From: Gordonia spumicola
GTDB taxonomy: Bacteria; Actinomycetota; Actinomycetes; Mycobacteriales; Mycobacteriaceae
NCBI RefSeq assembly: GCF_009932475.1
Contig: NZ_BJOV01000005.1
Location: 1,426,001 to 1,490,000, forward strand
DNA length: 64,000 nt
Direction of reading: 5' to 3'
Shown in pieces: positions 25,149 through 36,394 of this stretch (position 1 is the first letter of the stretch; every line of letters begins with the position of its first letter). The position numbers and the translations under genes were made by a program. The notes under the pieces were generated by a model. That model did not search any database and was not told where the DNA came from. It was given only the letters and a program-made list of their open reading frames with translations.

Positions 25149-26170
25149 CACAGGCCGACCGCCTTGTAGAGTGCCCCGATCTCCTTGCTGTCGAGCACGC
25201 GGAGGCTGCCCGGACGCTGAGTTCCGAGGTGGACGGCGCCGATGTCGGTGCGGACCAGGCGGATCACCGGGTGACCGACTGCCTCCATCATGCGGCGCAC
25301 GACATGCTTGCGACCCTCGTGCAGCGTCAGGCGGACGAGCGATTCGCCCTGGTAGAGCTCCATCTGAGTGTAGGAGTCGACCGTGACGGGACCGTCCTCG
25401 AGTTCGACGCCCTCGCGGAGACGACGGCCGAGACCGCGACCGACCTCGCCGCGGACGGTCGCCAGGTACGTCTTCGGGACCTCGAACGACGGGTGCATCA
25501 GGCGGTGCGCGAGTTCGCCGTCGTTGGTGAGGAGGATCAGGCCCTCGGTGTCGGCGTCGAGGCGTCCGACATGGAACAGCCGCTGTCCGGACATGACTCG
25601 CTCGGAGACGATGTCGCCGATGCAGGGGCGGCCGTGATCGTCGCTCATCGTCGACTGCCAGCCCTTCGGCTTGTTGAGCGCGAGGTACTGCTTCGACTCG
25701 TCGATGACGACACGCGCGCCGTCGACCTTGATGATCGCGGTGTTCGGGTCGATGCGGAGCCCCTGCTCCAGCACGATCTCGCCGTCCACCTCGACACGAC
25801 CCGCGGCGATCATCTCCTCGGCTCCACGACGCGAGGCGACACCGGCCGCCGCGAGCACCTTCTGCAAGCGCATGCCGTCGGCGACGTACGTGGCTCCGTC
25901 GCCGTCGACGACGGGCTTCTGCGTACGTGCGGGACGCGAATTGTTGTACCGGATCTTGCCGGTCTCCGCGTTGGGCCGTGAGCCCTTGCGGTGAACCTTG
26001 CGGGTGCCCTGGCCGCCTCGGCCCTGGGCCGCGCCGCCCTTGCTCTGACCCGACGCGGACTTGCCGCCGGTCTTCTTACCCGTCGGCTTCTGGCCGCGCG
26101 AGTCGCCGCCACGGGAACGTCCCGTGCCTTCGCCTCGTCCCGGTCTGCCGTCTCGGCTAGCGGATGCCAT
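25148..26170 (-). CDS. rluB: rRNA pseudouridine synthase (RluB/RsuA family)
   Basis: Converts uridine to pseudouridine in large-subunit rRNA. The 340-residue protein has a long basic, low-complexity N-terminus rich in Gly, Lys, Arg and Ser (about 1-90, likely disordered and RNA-binding), an S4 domain (MRLQKVLAAAGVASRRGAEE), and the catalytic domain with the active Asp in GRLDADTEGLILLTNDG. ALNKPKGW and GRKHVVRRMMEAVGHPV are further family marks. The basic extension is larger than in E. coli RluB and common in actinobacteria. A 56-base gap separates it from scpB upstream. Confidence 0.95.
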   Translation of the reverse strand: MASASRDGRPGRGEGTGRSRGGDSRGQKPTGKKTGGKSASGQSKGGAAQGRGGQGTRKVHRKGSRPNAETGKIRYNNSRPARTQKPVVDGDGATYVADGMRLQKVLAAAGVASRRGAEEMIAAGRVEVDGEIVLEQGLRIDPNTAIIKVDGARVVIDESKQYLALNKPKGWQSTMSDDHGRPCIGDIVSERVMSGQRLFHVGRLDADTEGLILLTNDGELAHRLMHPSFEVPKTYLATVRGEVGRGLGRRLREGVELEDGPVTVDSYTQMELYQGESLVRLTLHEGRKHVVRRMMEAVGHPVIRLVRTDIGAVHLGTQRPGSLRVLDSKEIGALYKAVGL

Positions 26171-26226
26171 GAGTGAATCCTTCGATTGCTGGTGTGCAGT
26201 TGTGTATGACGCGGCGCGGGCTCGAG

Positions 26227-26916
26227 CTATTCCTCGTCCGCCTGTTTCAAGGCCTCCGCCGACGCGTCGACCTCAGATTGTGCCGCGCGAGCACCCAGTT
26301 TGGCGAATCGCGGATCCTCCAGAAGCTCCTCACCGAGATCCTCGATGACGTCGACGTCGGGAAGCAGCGGCGCGAGGTCGGGCAGCTCGGTGAGCGAGGC
26401 CAGACCGAGCCGCTCCAGGAACAGTTCGCTGGTCGCGTACAGGGTTCCGGTGGTCTGCGGATCGTTGCCGACCTCGTTGACGAGGCCCCGGGCAACCAGG
26501 GTCCGCATCACGCCGTCGACGTTGACTCCGCGGATCGCGCTGACGCGGGCCCTCGTGACGGGCTGCCGGTAGGCCACGACGGCGAGCGTCTCCAGCGCCG
26601 CACGCGTGAGCTTGCTCCGAGTTCCGTCCAGGAGGAGACGTTCGACATACGGCGCGTACTCGGTCCGCGTGTAGAACCGCCAGCCGTCGCCCGCGTACCG
26701 CAGGTCGATGCCGCTCCGGGCCGCCGTCAACTCCTGACTCATTCTCGAGAGCATCCCGCGGACGCGGTGCGGCAGTGTCTGGACGGCGTTGGCGAGGTCG
26801 TCGACGGTCGCCGGCGAGTCGACGACGAGCAGCACCGCCTCGAGGGCGGCGCGGAGTTCGTCGTCGTCGAGGGTCTCGCCGTCGTCGACCTCCAGGGGGA
26901 CGGTGTTCTCGGTCAT
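26227..26916 (-). CDS. scpB: Segregation and condensation protein B
   Basis: Kleisin-interacting subunit of the Smc-ScpAB condensin that compacts and segregates the chromosome. The 229-residue protein contains the paired winged helices: DDDELRAALEAVLLVVDSPA, RVRGMLSRMSQELTAARSG, LTRAALETLAVVAYRQPVTR and the signature AIRGVNVDGVMRTLVARGLV. The C-terminal tail is acidic. ATG 26916 overlaps the scpA stop by 4 bases, so the partners are made together. Confidence 0.96.
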   Translation of the reverse strand: MTENTVPLEVDDGETLDDDELRAALEAVLLVVDSPATVDDLANAVQTLPHRVRGMLSRMSQELTAARSGIDLRYAGDGWRFYTRTEYAPYVERLLLDGTRSKLTRAALETLAVVAYRQPVTRARVSAIRGVNVDGVMRTLVARGLVNEVGNDPQTTGTLYATSELFLERLGLASLTELPDLAPLLPDVDVIEDLGEELLEDPRFAKLGARAAQSEVDASAEALKQADEE

Positions 26917-27746
26917 CCGTAGTCCTCCGTTGTGTCGATGTCGATGTCGTCCGTGTCTCGGTCGCCGGTCCAGCTGACGCGCAGCTCGCCCAACGCCTCG
27001 GGCTGTTCGAACAGGACCGCCCGTTCCCGGTAGAGCTCGAGAAGCCCGAGGAATCGGGCGACGACCTCGAGCCCGTTGACGCACTCGGCGACGAGGTCGC
27101 CGAAGGTGAGCCACTCGCCGTCCGCCGCCACCAGCAGCTCCGACAGGCGCTTGGCCTGTTCGGGCACGGACACCGGCGAACCGTGGAGATGATCGAGGCC
27201 GACGCGCGGAATGGGCTTGGGCGCGATCGCCGCCGCGGCGATCTGCGCGAACTGCGCCGCGTCGACGCCGAGCTTCACCTCGGGAAGCAGGTCGACGTAT
27301 CGTTCCTCCAACGACACCGCACGCGGATACCGTTGCAACGCAGCCGCTTCCAGCTCCGCGAAGAGCGCGGCGACCTGTTTGAACGCCCGATACTGCAGCA
27401 GACGGGCGAACAGCAGATCGCGGGCCTCGAGAAGAGCGAGGTCCTCGGGATCGTCCACCTCGCCGGACGGCAGCAGCCTCGCAGCCTTCAGATCGAGGAG
27501 CGTCGCCGCGATCACCAGGAACTCCGTCGTCTGCTCCAGATCGGAGTCCGGTCCGAGCGCCTTCGTATAGGCGATGAAATCGTCGGTCACGACGTGCAAC
27601 GCGACCTCGGTGACGTCCAGCCTGTGCTGGCTGATGAGGTTGAGCAGCAGGTCGAACGGCCCCGTGAAGTTGGTCAGCTTGACGGTGAACTTGCCGTCGT
27701 CGGCAGGCTCGTCGGACTGCGCCTCGACGACCCCGGCCTGGGTCAC
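26913..27746 (-). CDS. scpA: Segregation and condensation protein A (kleisin)
   Basis: Kleisin that bridges the Smc heads. The 277-residue protein has the conserved N-terminus FTVKLTNFTGPFDLLLNLI, TEFLVIAATLLDLKAARLLP, and a C-terminal winged helix (EWLTFGDLVAECVNGLEVVARFLGLLEL YRE). GTG 27746 overlaps the parA stop by 4 bases (GTGA); the longer ATG reading extends across parA and was rejected. The parA-scpA-scpB order is the usual one in Mycobacteriales. Confidence 0.95.
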   Translation of the reverse strand: MTQAGVVEAQSDEPADDGKFTVKLTNFTGPFDLLLNLISQHRLDVTEVALHVVTDDFIAYTKALGPDSDLEQTTEFLVIAATLLDLKAARLLPSGEVDDPEDLALLEARDLLFARLLQYRAFKQVAALFAELEAAALQRYPRAVSLEERYVDLLPEVKLGVDAAQFAQIAAAAIAPKPIPRVGLDHLHGSPVSVPEQAKRLSELLVAADGEWLTFGDLVAECVNGLEVVARFLGLLELYRERAVLFEQPEALGELRVSWTGDRDTDDIDIDTTEDYG

Positions 27747-28642
27747 GCGCGGGTTTCGTTGTGCGCGATCACCTCTCGCGCAAGACTGCGGTACGCCGCC
27801 GCCCCTGTGGACTTCGGAGCCCACGAGGTGATCGGTTCACCCGCCACCGAGGTCTCCGGGAATCGGACCGTGCGGGCGATCACCGTGTCGAACACCGCGT
27901 CGCCGAACACCTCGACCACACGGTGCATCACATCGCGCGAGTGAAGAGTGCGCTGGTCGTACATGGTCACGACGATGCCGCCGAGCTCCAGGCGCGGATT
28001 CAGGCGGTCGTGCACCTTGTCGATCGTGTCCGTGAGCAGCGCGAGTCCCCGGAGGCTGAAGAACTCGCACTCCATCGGGATCAGGACGTTGTCGGCGCAG
28101 GCCAACGCATTGACCGTCAGCAGACCGAGCGACGGCTGGCAGTCGATCAAGATGTAGTCGTAGCGGTCGGCCACCGGGTGCAGGGCGCGCGCGAGCGCCT
28201 GTTCGCGACCGACCTCGCTGACGAGTTGGATCTCGGCCGCCGACAGGTCGATGTTGGACGGGAGGAGGTCCAGGCCGTCCACCCTGGTCCGCATGAGCAC
28301 CTCGTCGGTCGACGAGTACGGCGGGACGAGCAGATTGTGAACGGTCTTCTCGAGTTCGTGATGCGGAACTCCGAGACCTGCCGACAGTGCACCCTGCGGA
28401 TCGAGGTCGACCAGCAGGACTCGGCGCCCGGCCTCGGCAAGCGCCGCACCGAGGTTGATGGTCGACGTGGTCTTGCCGACGCCGCCCTTCTGGTTGCACA
28501 TCGCGATGATGACCGCCGGACCATGCTTGTCCAGAGGCTGTGGGTCGGGGATGTCGCGGTAGGGCCGACCTGTCGGCCCGAGCTTGTCGGCGGGAACGTC
28601 GAGCTGGCCCTGCGTCGCCTTGGCGCCGGCTTTCTGATCCAC
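27743..28642 (-). CDS. parA: ParA-family ATPase (scpAB-linked)
   Basis: A partition-type P-loop ATPase of 299 residues. The deviant Walker A is CNQKGGVGKTTSTINLG with the signature lysine, followed by LLVDLDPQGALSAGLG, YILIDCQPSLGLLTVNAL and VVTMYDQRTLHSRDV. This is the copy linked to scpAB, not the ParA of the origin-proximal parAB pair; it probably helps chromosome organisation. GTG 28642, with AAGGAG 10 bases upstream, is taken as start; GTG 28732 gives 30 more residues without a ribosome site. It is the first gene of the operon. Confidence 0.93.
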   Translation of the reverse strand: MDQKAGAKATQGQLDVPADKLGPTGRPYRDIPDPQPLDKHGPAVIIAMCNQKGGVGKTTSTINLGAALAEAGRRVLLVDLDPQGALSAGLGVPHHELEKTVHNLLVPPYSSTDEVLMRTRVDGLDLLPSNIDLSAAEIQLVSEVGREQALARALHPVADRYDYILIDCQPSLGLLTVNALACADNVLIPMECEFFSLRGLALLTDTIDKVHDRLNPRLELGGIVVTMYDQRTLHSRDVMHRVVEVFGDAVFDTVIARTVRFPETSVAGEPITSWAPKSTGAAAYRSLAREVIAHNETRA

Positions 28643-28773
28643 CTGTCCGATGCTCCTTCGCGTGTCGACTGGTACCCGCCGCAATCCTAGTGCGTCCGGG
28701 GCCGCCGAGTCGTGAGGCCGTCGGCGAGCCACTGTCCGACGCCTACGTATCGGACTGATGTTCTAGGTACCTA

Positions 28774-28802
28774 TTGCCTAGTTCATTCCGTTGAGATAGG
28801 AT
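28774..28802 (+). promoter_or_regulatory. Sigma-A type promoter of the DUF222/HNH gene
   Basis: TTGCCT (28774-28779), a 17-base spacer and TAGGAT (28797-28802). The predicted start of transcription is near 28809, inside the adjacent LexA box. Confidence 0.65.
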
Positions 28803-28818
28803 TAGAACATTAGTTCGA
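28803..28818 (+). promoter_or_regulatory. LexA (SOS) box
   Basis: TAGAAC-ATTA-GTTCGA matches 11 of 12 defined bases of the mycobacterial SOS box TCGAAC-N4-GTTCGA. It directly follows the -10 hexamer and covers the likely transcription start, so LexA would block the promoter until DNA damage. Confidence 0.75.
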
Positions 28819-28844
28819 TCGATGTTCGACCGGGGAGGGCCATC

Positions 28845-30332
28845 ATGACGAACACCGTTGCCAGTTCCACAGCGTCGGACGCCGACTTCGACGACATGGC
28901 GGAGATCCGCAGGCTCTGGGCCGAGGAGGCCTCCCTCGCGGGCCGTCGCCTCGCACTCGTCGGCGCGATCGCGGCCCGGCGCGACGCCACGGCCGCCGAC
29001 GACGACACCGCGCTGCTCAACTGCACCACCGTCCTCGGAGCCGAGATCGCCGCACTCGTAGCCGTCGGCAAAGAGGCAGGCGCACACATGGTCGACCTCG
29101 CCGCAGATGCGCGCGATCGCATTCCGGCCGTCGCCGCAGCCTTGCGCGACGGCGTCATCTCCCTATCCACCTTCCGCGCGATCGCCCTCGAATGCGCCGC
29201 GATCACCGACGCCGAGATCATGGCGGCCGTCGATGCCGAGATCGCCACCGACCTGCGCGCCGGTGGAGCCGTCTCCACCGGCAGCGGTCGCGACACCGCC
29301 CGCCGCTTCGTCGCCGAGTACGACGCCGACGCGGTCCGCGAACGCCGCGCCGTCCGGGGCAAGGGCGTGAATGTCACCCAGGACGGGGACGGCGTAGCGT
29401 TGACGGTCTCCGCTCACCCCGAGCAGGTTCTGGCCGCGGCCCAGGCCATCCGCGCCGACGCCGCCGCGCAGACCTGCGCAGACGACTCGCGGTCGGTCGG
29501 CGCACGTCGTGCCGATCTCGCGATCGCGCGCCTGACCGGCGGCGCATTCGCGTGCGACTGCGGGAATCCCGAATGCCCCGCCTCTACGTCTGCCGACGAG
29601 ATCGGCGACCGCTTCTCGCGGATCGTCGTTCATGTCGTGGCCGATGCATCGACGCTCGACGGCGAGTCGAACAAGGCCGCGTGGGTCGACGGATACGGCG
29701 TCATCGACGCCCACCACGCCCGCGACATCGCGGCCCGACCCGGCACGCTCATCCGGCCGCTCGACATGAGCGCGGCCACCGCACGGCCCTCCGACTACCG
29801 GCCGAACGCCGCGGCCGACACCGCAGCCCGGGCCGTGCACGGCACCTGCACGGTCCCCGGCTGCGACCGGGCGGCATGGTCGTCCGACCTCGACCACGTC
29901 ACCGAGTTCAACCACCACCGACCCGAGGCCGGCGGCGCCACCTGTCCATGCAATCTCGGGCCGAAGTGCCGCCTCCACCACCTGATCAAGACGTTCGTCG
30001 ACGGATGGCTCGACATGCAGGTGACGGACGCGAACGGCGTCATCTGGACCGAGACGATCACCCCGTCCGGACACTCCGTGCGTGCCCGCGCGCGGAACCA
30101 CTGGCTGCTGCCCGGACTAGGACTGCTCCCCTGCCGACACGGCGCGCCGGTCGAGCCGGGCGTCGTCGACCCCGCGGACGCCCCCGTGCGCGGCCAGTCT
30201 CGTACCGCTGCGAAGCACGCCTACCGCATGCGACTGCGGTCCCGTCGCCGATACGCGGTCGCCTGCGTCCAGGCCGCCGAAGCAGTGAGGAAGGCCGAAC
30301 TCGAGTGCTACGGCACCGAACCGCCGTTCTGA
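28845..30332 (+). CDS. DUF222/HNH endonuclease-domain protein (13E12 repeat family)
   Basis: A 495-residue protein with the actinobacterial DUF222 domain (about 1-300) and a C-terminal HNH nuclease domain: CTVPGCDRAAWSSDLDHVTEF with the first metal-binding Cys pair and catalytic His, then ATCPCNLGPKCRLHHLIKT. The family is multicopy in Mycobacteriales (13E12 repeat proteins) and its role is unknown. ATG 28845 has GGGGAGG 6 bases upstream. A promoter with a LexA box lies before it, so it should respond to DNA damage. It sits between parA and xerD, the same place as Rv1702c, a 13E12 member, in M. tuberculosis as I recall it, which suggests long-standing residence. Confidence 0.93.
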   Translation: MTNTVASSTASDADFDDMAEIRRLWAEEASLAGRRLALVGAIAARRDATAADDDTALLNCTTVLGAEIAALVAVGKEAGAHMVDLAADARDRIPAVAAALRDGVISLSTFRAIALECAAITDAEIMAAVDAEIATDLRAGGAVSTGSGRDTARRFVAEYDADAVRERRAVRGKGVNVTQDGDGVALTVSAHPEQVLAAAQAIRADAAAQTCADDSRSVGARRADLAIARLTGGAFACDCGNPECPASTSADEIGDRFSRIVVHVVADASTLDGESNKAAWVDGYGVIDAHHARDIAARPGTLIRPLDMSAATARPSDYRPNAAADTAARAVHGTCTVPGCDRAAWSSDLDHVTEFNHHRPEAGGATCPCNLGPKCRLHHLIKTFVDGWLDMQVTDANGVIWTETITPSGHSVRARARNHWLLPGLGLLPCRHGAPVEPGVVDPADAPVRGQSRTAAKHAYRMRLRSRRRYAVACVQAAEAVRKAELECYGTEPPF

Positions 30333-30351
30333 CGGAACGGGATCGACCCGT

Positions 30352-32031
30352 TCAGTTTGTCTTCTTGTTCGGCATGTACTTGTGCGGACCGAAGAACCCG
30401 ACGTGCACAGTCGTGTCTTCGCCAGTCCCCGCAATATGGAAGTAGATCCGAGGAGCCATCGGGCCTCCGCCTTCCGCGATTTTCAGGTGCGCCATCATGT
30501 GAATCTTTCCGGTCGAGGAAACTGATCGGCCTACGGGCAGGAGGCGGGACGCCCACAGTTTGTCCGAGGTCTGCACATGCGATGACTCCACCATCGCGAG
30601 CTTTTTCGATGTTGCAGGCCATGCGCGCAGGTTCCCCGAATTTGCGCACCATTCCCAGAACCCTCCCCCGGACCAGCCTCGACGAATGTCTCGGACAAAC
30701 GCGTCGAGGGCCCGAAACGCCCGCCACGATGTACCCGCCCACGCAACACCGTTTGTCGTCGCATCGATTTGGTCGAGATCGCGGCACACACCGTCCGGTA
30801 GGACGACCGTGTCTTCGAAATAGAGCCGGACCATGTCGACCAGATCGAGCACGCTGCTGACACTCGGTGGCGGTGCATCCTCAGTCGCCTCGATGTAGGT
30901 ATCTGCGGCCTTCAGCTGCGCCCGTAGTGAACTGAGATGCCCTCGCGCTCGTTCGAGACTGTCGATATGCTGCGCATTGCTCTCCATCACTTCGGCCAGT
31001 TCTAACGCACTGTCCTCGGCGTATTCGCGTTCGCGCTGCAGTTCGTCCTTCAAAGCGGACACTTCAGCCGTCAACCGATCGATCTCATCGTCGATCAACT
31101 CATCGAGCGCCGAGCCATCATGACTGCGAAGCCTCTCGCGGACAAAGGTGTAGCTCGTGGGAGCACGTCGGACCGTCGACAACGGTCCGAGCCTGTTGCC
31201 GATCAATTGGTCCACCCGCCCCGAAGCGAACCGATCTGCGGTGAAGTACCGATGCCGATACGAATCCCCCGGTTCGTCGAGGTCGACTACCGCACCGTAG
31301 ATGCGCATCGCTCCGCCCCACAATCCGAGTGGGCGTCCAAGGCGATCCGTGAGTTCGCGCGCGGCCGCGTCGTCTACGACGACGACATTTGCCAAACCCA
31401 TCGATGCACCAGCCGCCTTGTGGACCACTGCGTCAAATCCGCCGGACCGACGCATCGCTGCACGGCGAGACTCCTCAGTGTCGTGAATGACCACAAACGG
31501 AACGGTGCGTTCCGGATCGGTCAGGTAGTCCGCTAGACCACGCCCGACTTCAGTCCCGGCGAAAGACTCGGCAGTCGACCACAGACGTATCGACCCGACT
31601 TTGGGTTCAGCACCACCACTCAGCAAGTCGCCGACAATACGCGGGGGCATCACCGGAATCCTCGTCACATCAAGTCCGTCGCCAACCACCTCATTGTCGA
31701 CCCACAGGATCGAGGTGAAGTGACCGTCCTCGATCGCCTCCCACACCCGAACCGTCACATGCCATCGAACTCCGCTCACGCGGCTCGTCTCTATGAGATC
31801 GCCTCGCCAGATATTGCCGACGCCATCGACCATCGAAGGATCCGCGATTCGCCTGACTTCGATGTCGAAGTACTCATCCCCGCGTCGGCGGGTCTCTGTG
31901 ATCGATTTCGAGTCGGAGCCTGCGGCACCGAGACTCCATTTCGAGTCGACCCAATTGTCGAATGCGCCACGAGCGAAACGTGCGACATCGGTGCAGTTGT
32001 CCGACCAGATCGCCCGATATAGGAGAGTCAC
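30352..32031 (-). CDS. Unrecognised 559-aa protein with coiled coil (candidate defence or toxin gene)
   Basis: Not recognised. The GTG start at 32031 gives 559 residues. Residues 1-300 look like two alpha/beta domains (VGSIRLWSTAESFAGTEVG; VPFVVIHDTEESRRAA; VVHKAAGASMGLANVVVVDD; GAMRIYGAVVDLDEPGDSYR followed by HRYFTADRF). A coiled coil covers about 307-378. The C-terminal module (about 505-559) reads HMMAHLKIAEGG, RIYFHIAG, VHVGFFGPHKYMPNKKTN, a short beta-rich pattern that resembles the end of RelE-like ribonuclease toxins; this is a weak resemblance. Base composition is visibly lower in GC than the neighbours. It lies tail to tail with the SOS-boxed HNH gene, 19 bases apart, and downstream of xerD. 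Confidence 0.8.
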   Translation of the reverse strand: MTLLYRAIWSDNCTDVARFARGAFDNWVDSKWSLGAAGSDSKSITETRRRGDEYFDIEVRRIADPSMVDGVGNIWRGDLIETSRVSGVRWHVTVRVWEAIEDGHFTSILWVDNEVVGDGLDVTRIPVMPPRIVGDLLSGGAEPKVGSIRLWSTAESFAGTEVGRGLADYLTDPERTVPFVVIHDTEESRRAAMRRSGGFDAVVHKAAGASMGLANVVVVDDAAARELTDRLGRPLGLWGGAMRIYGAVVDLDEPGDSYRHRYFTADRFASGRVDQLIGNRLGPLSTVRRAPTSYTFVRERLRSHDGSALDELIDDEIDRLTAEVSALKDELQREREYAEDSALELAEVMESNAQHIDSLERARGHLSSLRAQLKAADTYIEATEDAPPPSVSSVLDLVDMVRLYFEDTVVLPDGVCRDLDQIDATTNGVAWAGTSWRAFRALDAFVRDIRRGWSGGGFWEWCANSGNLRAWPATSKKLAMVESSHVQTSDKLWASRLLPVGRSVSSTGKIHMMAHLKIAEGGGPMAPRIYFHIAGTGEDTTVHVGFFGPHKYMPNKKTN

Positions 32032-32043
32032 ATCATCACCATG

Positions 32044-32065
32044 CCACGTCGAGGATCACACGTGG
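32044..32065. repeat. Short inverted repeat before the 559-aa gene
   Basis: CCACGT and ACGTGG (6-bp arms, 10-base spacer) lie in the 40 bases between the xerD stop and the 559-aa gene start. It could be an operator or a weak hairpin; it suggests the 559-aa gene is not simply read through from xerD. Confidence 0.4.
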
Positions 32066-32071
32066 AGGGTT

Positions 32072-33000
32072 TTACCGTGCCCGCGGATGAGCGGTCGCGT
32101 ACACCTCGCGCATGGTGGTCACGGTGACCAGGGTGTAGACCTGGGTCGTCGTCACCGATGAGTGGCCGAGGAGTTCCTGGACCACACGGACATCGGCGCC
32201 GCCGTCGAGGAGATGCGTCGCGAAACTGTGCCGGAGCGTGTGCGGCGAGACGTCCTTGTCGATGCCCGCACGATCGGCGGCGTCGACGAGCACCTGCCAA
32301 GCACTCTGGCGCGACAGCCGCCCGCCTCGGATGTTGAGGAACAGCGCGGGCGTCCCCTTCTTGATGAGCGCCGGTCGGCCCCGCACCAGGTAGTCGTCGA
32401 CGGCGGCGAGCGCGGGCCGTCCCACCGGGACGATCCGCTCCTTGCCGCCCTTGCCACGCAGGACGACCGCCCGGTGTTCGACGTCGATGTCGTCGACGTC
32501 GAGCGCCGTGACCTCCGAGATCCGCGCGCCGCAGCTGTACAGCAGTTCGAGGAGCGCCCGATCACGCAGCGAACGAGGGCCGTCCGACGGGCCTGCCGCG
32601 TCGAGGATGGCGAGGACATCGTCCACCGGTAACGACTTCGGGAGGCGGCGGGGAGCCTTCGGTGGGCTCACCGCGTGTGCGACGTCGTCATCGACGAGCC
32701 CCTCCGCCGCGGCGAACTTGTGGAACCCGCGGGCCGCGATGAGGGTCCGCGCCACCGAGCTGTCGGCGAGCGGAGCCACCTCGGCGGTCGGGTCGCCTCG
32801 CCTCAGCACGACGAGGAAGTCGCGCACCGTGTCCTCGCGGACGCCCCGGAGGTCCGTGATTCCCCGACCGTTCAGGAACTGTTGGTATCGACGCAGGTCA
32901 CGGCGGTACGACGCGATGGTGTTCGCCGCCGCTCCCCGCTCCACGGTGAGGTGGTCGAGGTAGACCGTCACCGCGTCGTCGATTGCCGACCGGCCCGTCA

Positions 33001-33001
<1 letters not shown>
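32072..33001 (-). CDS. xerD: Tyrosine recombinase XerD
   Basis: Resolves chromosome dimers at dif with XerC. The 309-residue protein has the N-terminal SAM-like core-binding domain ([20 protein letters not shown]) and the catalytic domain with RKHRHY residues: Arg in GARISEV, Lys in [15 protein letters not shown] with His and Arg, His in [10 protein letters not shown], and the nucleophile Tyr in QVYTLVT. ATG 33001 has GGAG 6 bases upstream and shares one base with the nudix stop. The pyrG-nudix-xerD order matches Rv1699-Rv1701 as recalled. No lysogeny genes are present, so this is the housekeeping enzyme. Confidence 0.95.
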
Positions 33002-35420
<2,419 letters not shown>

Positions 35421-35464
35421 TCAGCCTAACAGCATTTCCGGCGGAACAACGCGACACGCCGCGC

Positions 35465-36394
35465 CTACTTGGCGGGTTCGGCTCCGACCGTGATGGCCGT
35501 CGCACCCGGGCCGGTTCCGAACGCCCCGGACCGCCCCGACAGTTCCTCGCCGAGCGCGAGGATCGTCGTCAGTCGGCCCGTCTCCCGGTCGACGTTGTCG
35601 ACGGTCGAGATCGCATTGCCGAGCGCCGGATCGGACCTGATGACACCGATCGGCGAACCGCCTTCGGCCGATCCCGTCCGACCGACGAGCGCTCCGCCTT
35701 GTCCGCGCATCGCCATCGTGGCCGCGAGTCGTCCCACCAGCTGCCCCTGCGCACCGGAGTCGCGCCCCATCTCGCCGCCGGTGACGACGAGGACGAGGTC
35801 CGCCGGTTTCACGGTGCCCTCGGCGTACTCGATGAACCCTCCGCCGCGCAGCGTGTCGAGGACCGTCCGGCGATCGGCGTCGGACGCCGGACGCTGACCC
35901 GCTCGATGCAGCAGGGAGACCCCCAGCAGGTCGCCGGTGCGCGAACCCGAGTCGGTGAACTCGACACGCAACTGCGCACCCGTCGGAATCGACTGGTCGA
36001 CGATGGTCCGCAGTTTGGACGCGTTCTCGTCGCGGATGAACGACGTGGTCAACGCGATCTGACCGGCGAACGCGGCGCCCGCGTCGTTGAGCATGCCCTT
36101 CAGTGCGGTCACATCGCCGTCCGCGGCGTCCGGCGACGTGACGACCAGGACCGACTGCCCCTTCAGGACATCCTTCGTCAGACGGCCCGCGATCGCCGAC
36201 GTGAAGCTGTCGGACGCGTTCACCTGAGCGGAGAGGTCGTCGCGCTCGTCCTGCAGCTTGCCGATCTTGTCGCGGTCGGTGCCGGTCAGCGCGTTCACCC
36301 GGTCCCCGATGAAGCCGGAGCCGAGGAACAGTCCGAGCGCGAGCGCGAGGAACACCGCGATCAACGAGATCGCGTGTTGACGCATGGTGATCAC
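35465..36394 (-). CDS. mctB: Copper transporter MctB / SteB-like envelope protein
   Basis: A 309-residue protein with one N-terminal transmembrane helix (ISLIAVFLALALGLFLGSGF) followed by a coiled coil (DRDKIGKLQDERDDLSAQVNA) and an outside alpha/beta domain. In M. tuberculosis the homologue Rv1698 (MctB) is linked to copper resistance; in Corynebacterium the homologue SteB works with SteA in cell separation. GTG 36394 aligns with the MISLRQHAVS start recalled for MctB and overlaps the steA stop by 4 bases (GTGA). The pair is co-translated. Confidence 0.92.
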   Translation of the reverse strand: MITMRQHAISLIAVFLALALGLFLGSGFIGDRVNALTGTDRDKIGKLQDERDDLSAQVNASDSFTSAIAGRLTKDVLKGQSVLVVTSPDAADGDVTALKGMLNDAGAAFAGQIALTTSFIRDENASKLRTIVDQSIPTGAQLRVEFTDSGSRTGDLLGVSLLHRAGQRPASDADRRTVLDTLRGGGFIEYAEGTVKPADLVLVVTGGEMGRDSGAQGQLVGRLAATMAMRGQGGALVGRTGSAEGGSPIGVIRSDPALGNAISTVDNVDRETGRLTTILALGEELSGRSGAFGTGPGATAITVGAEPAK

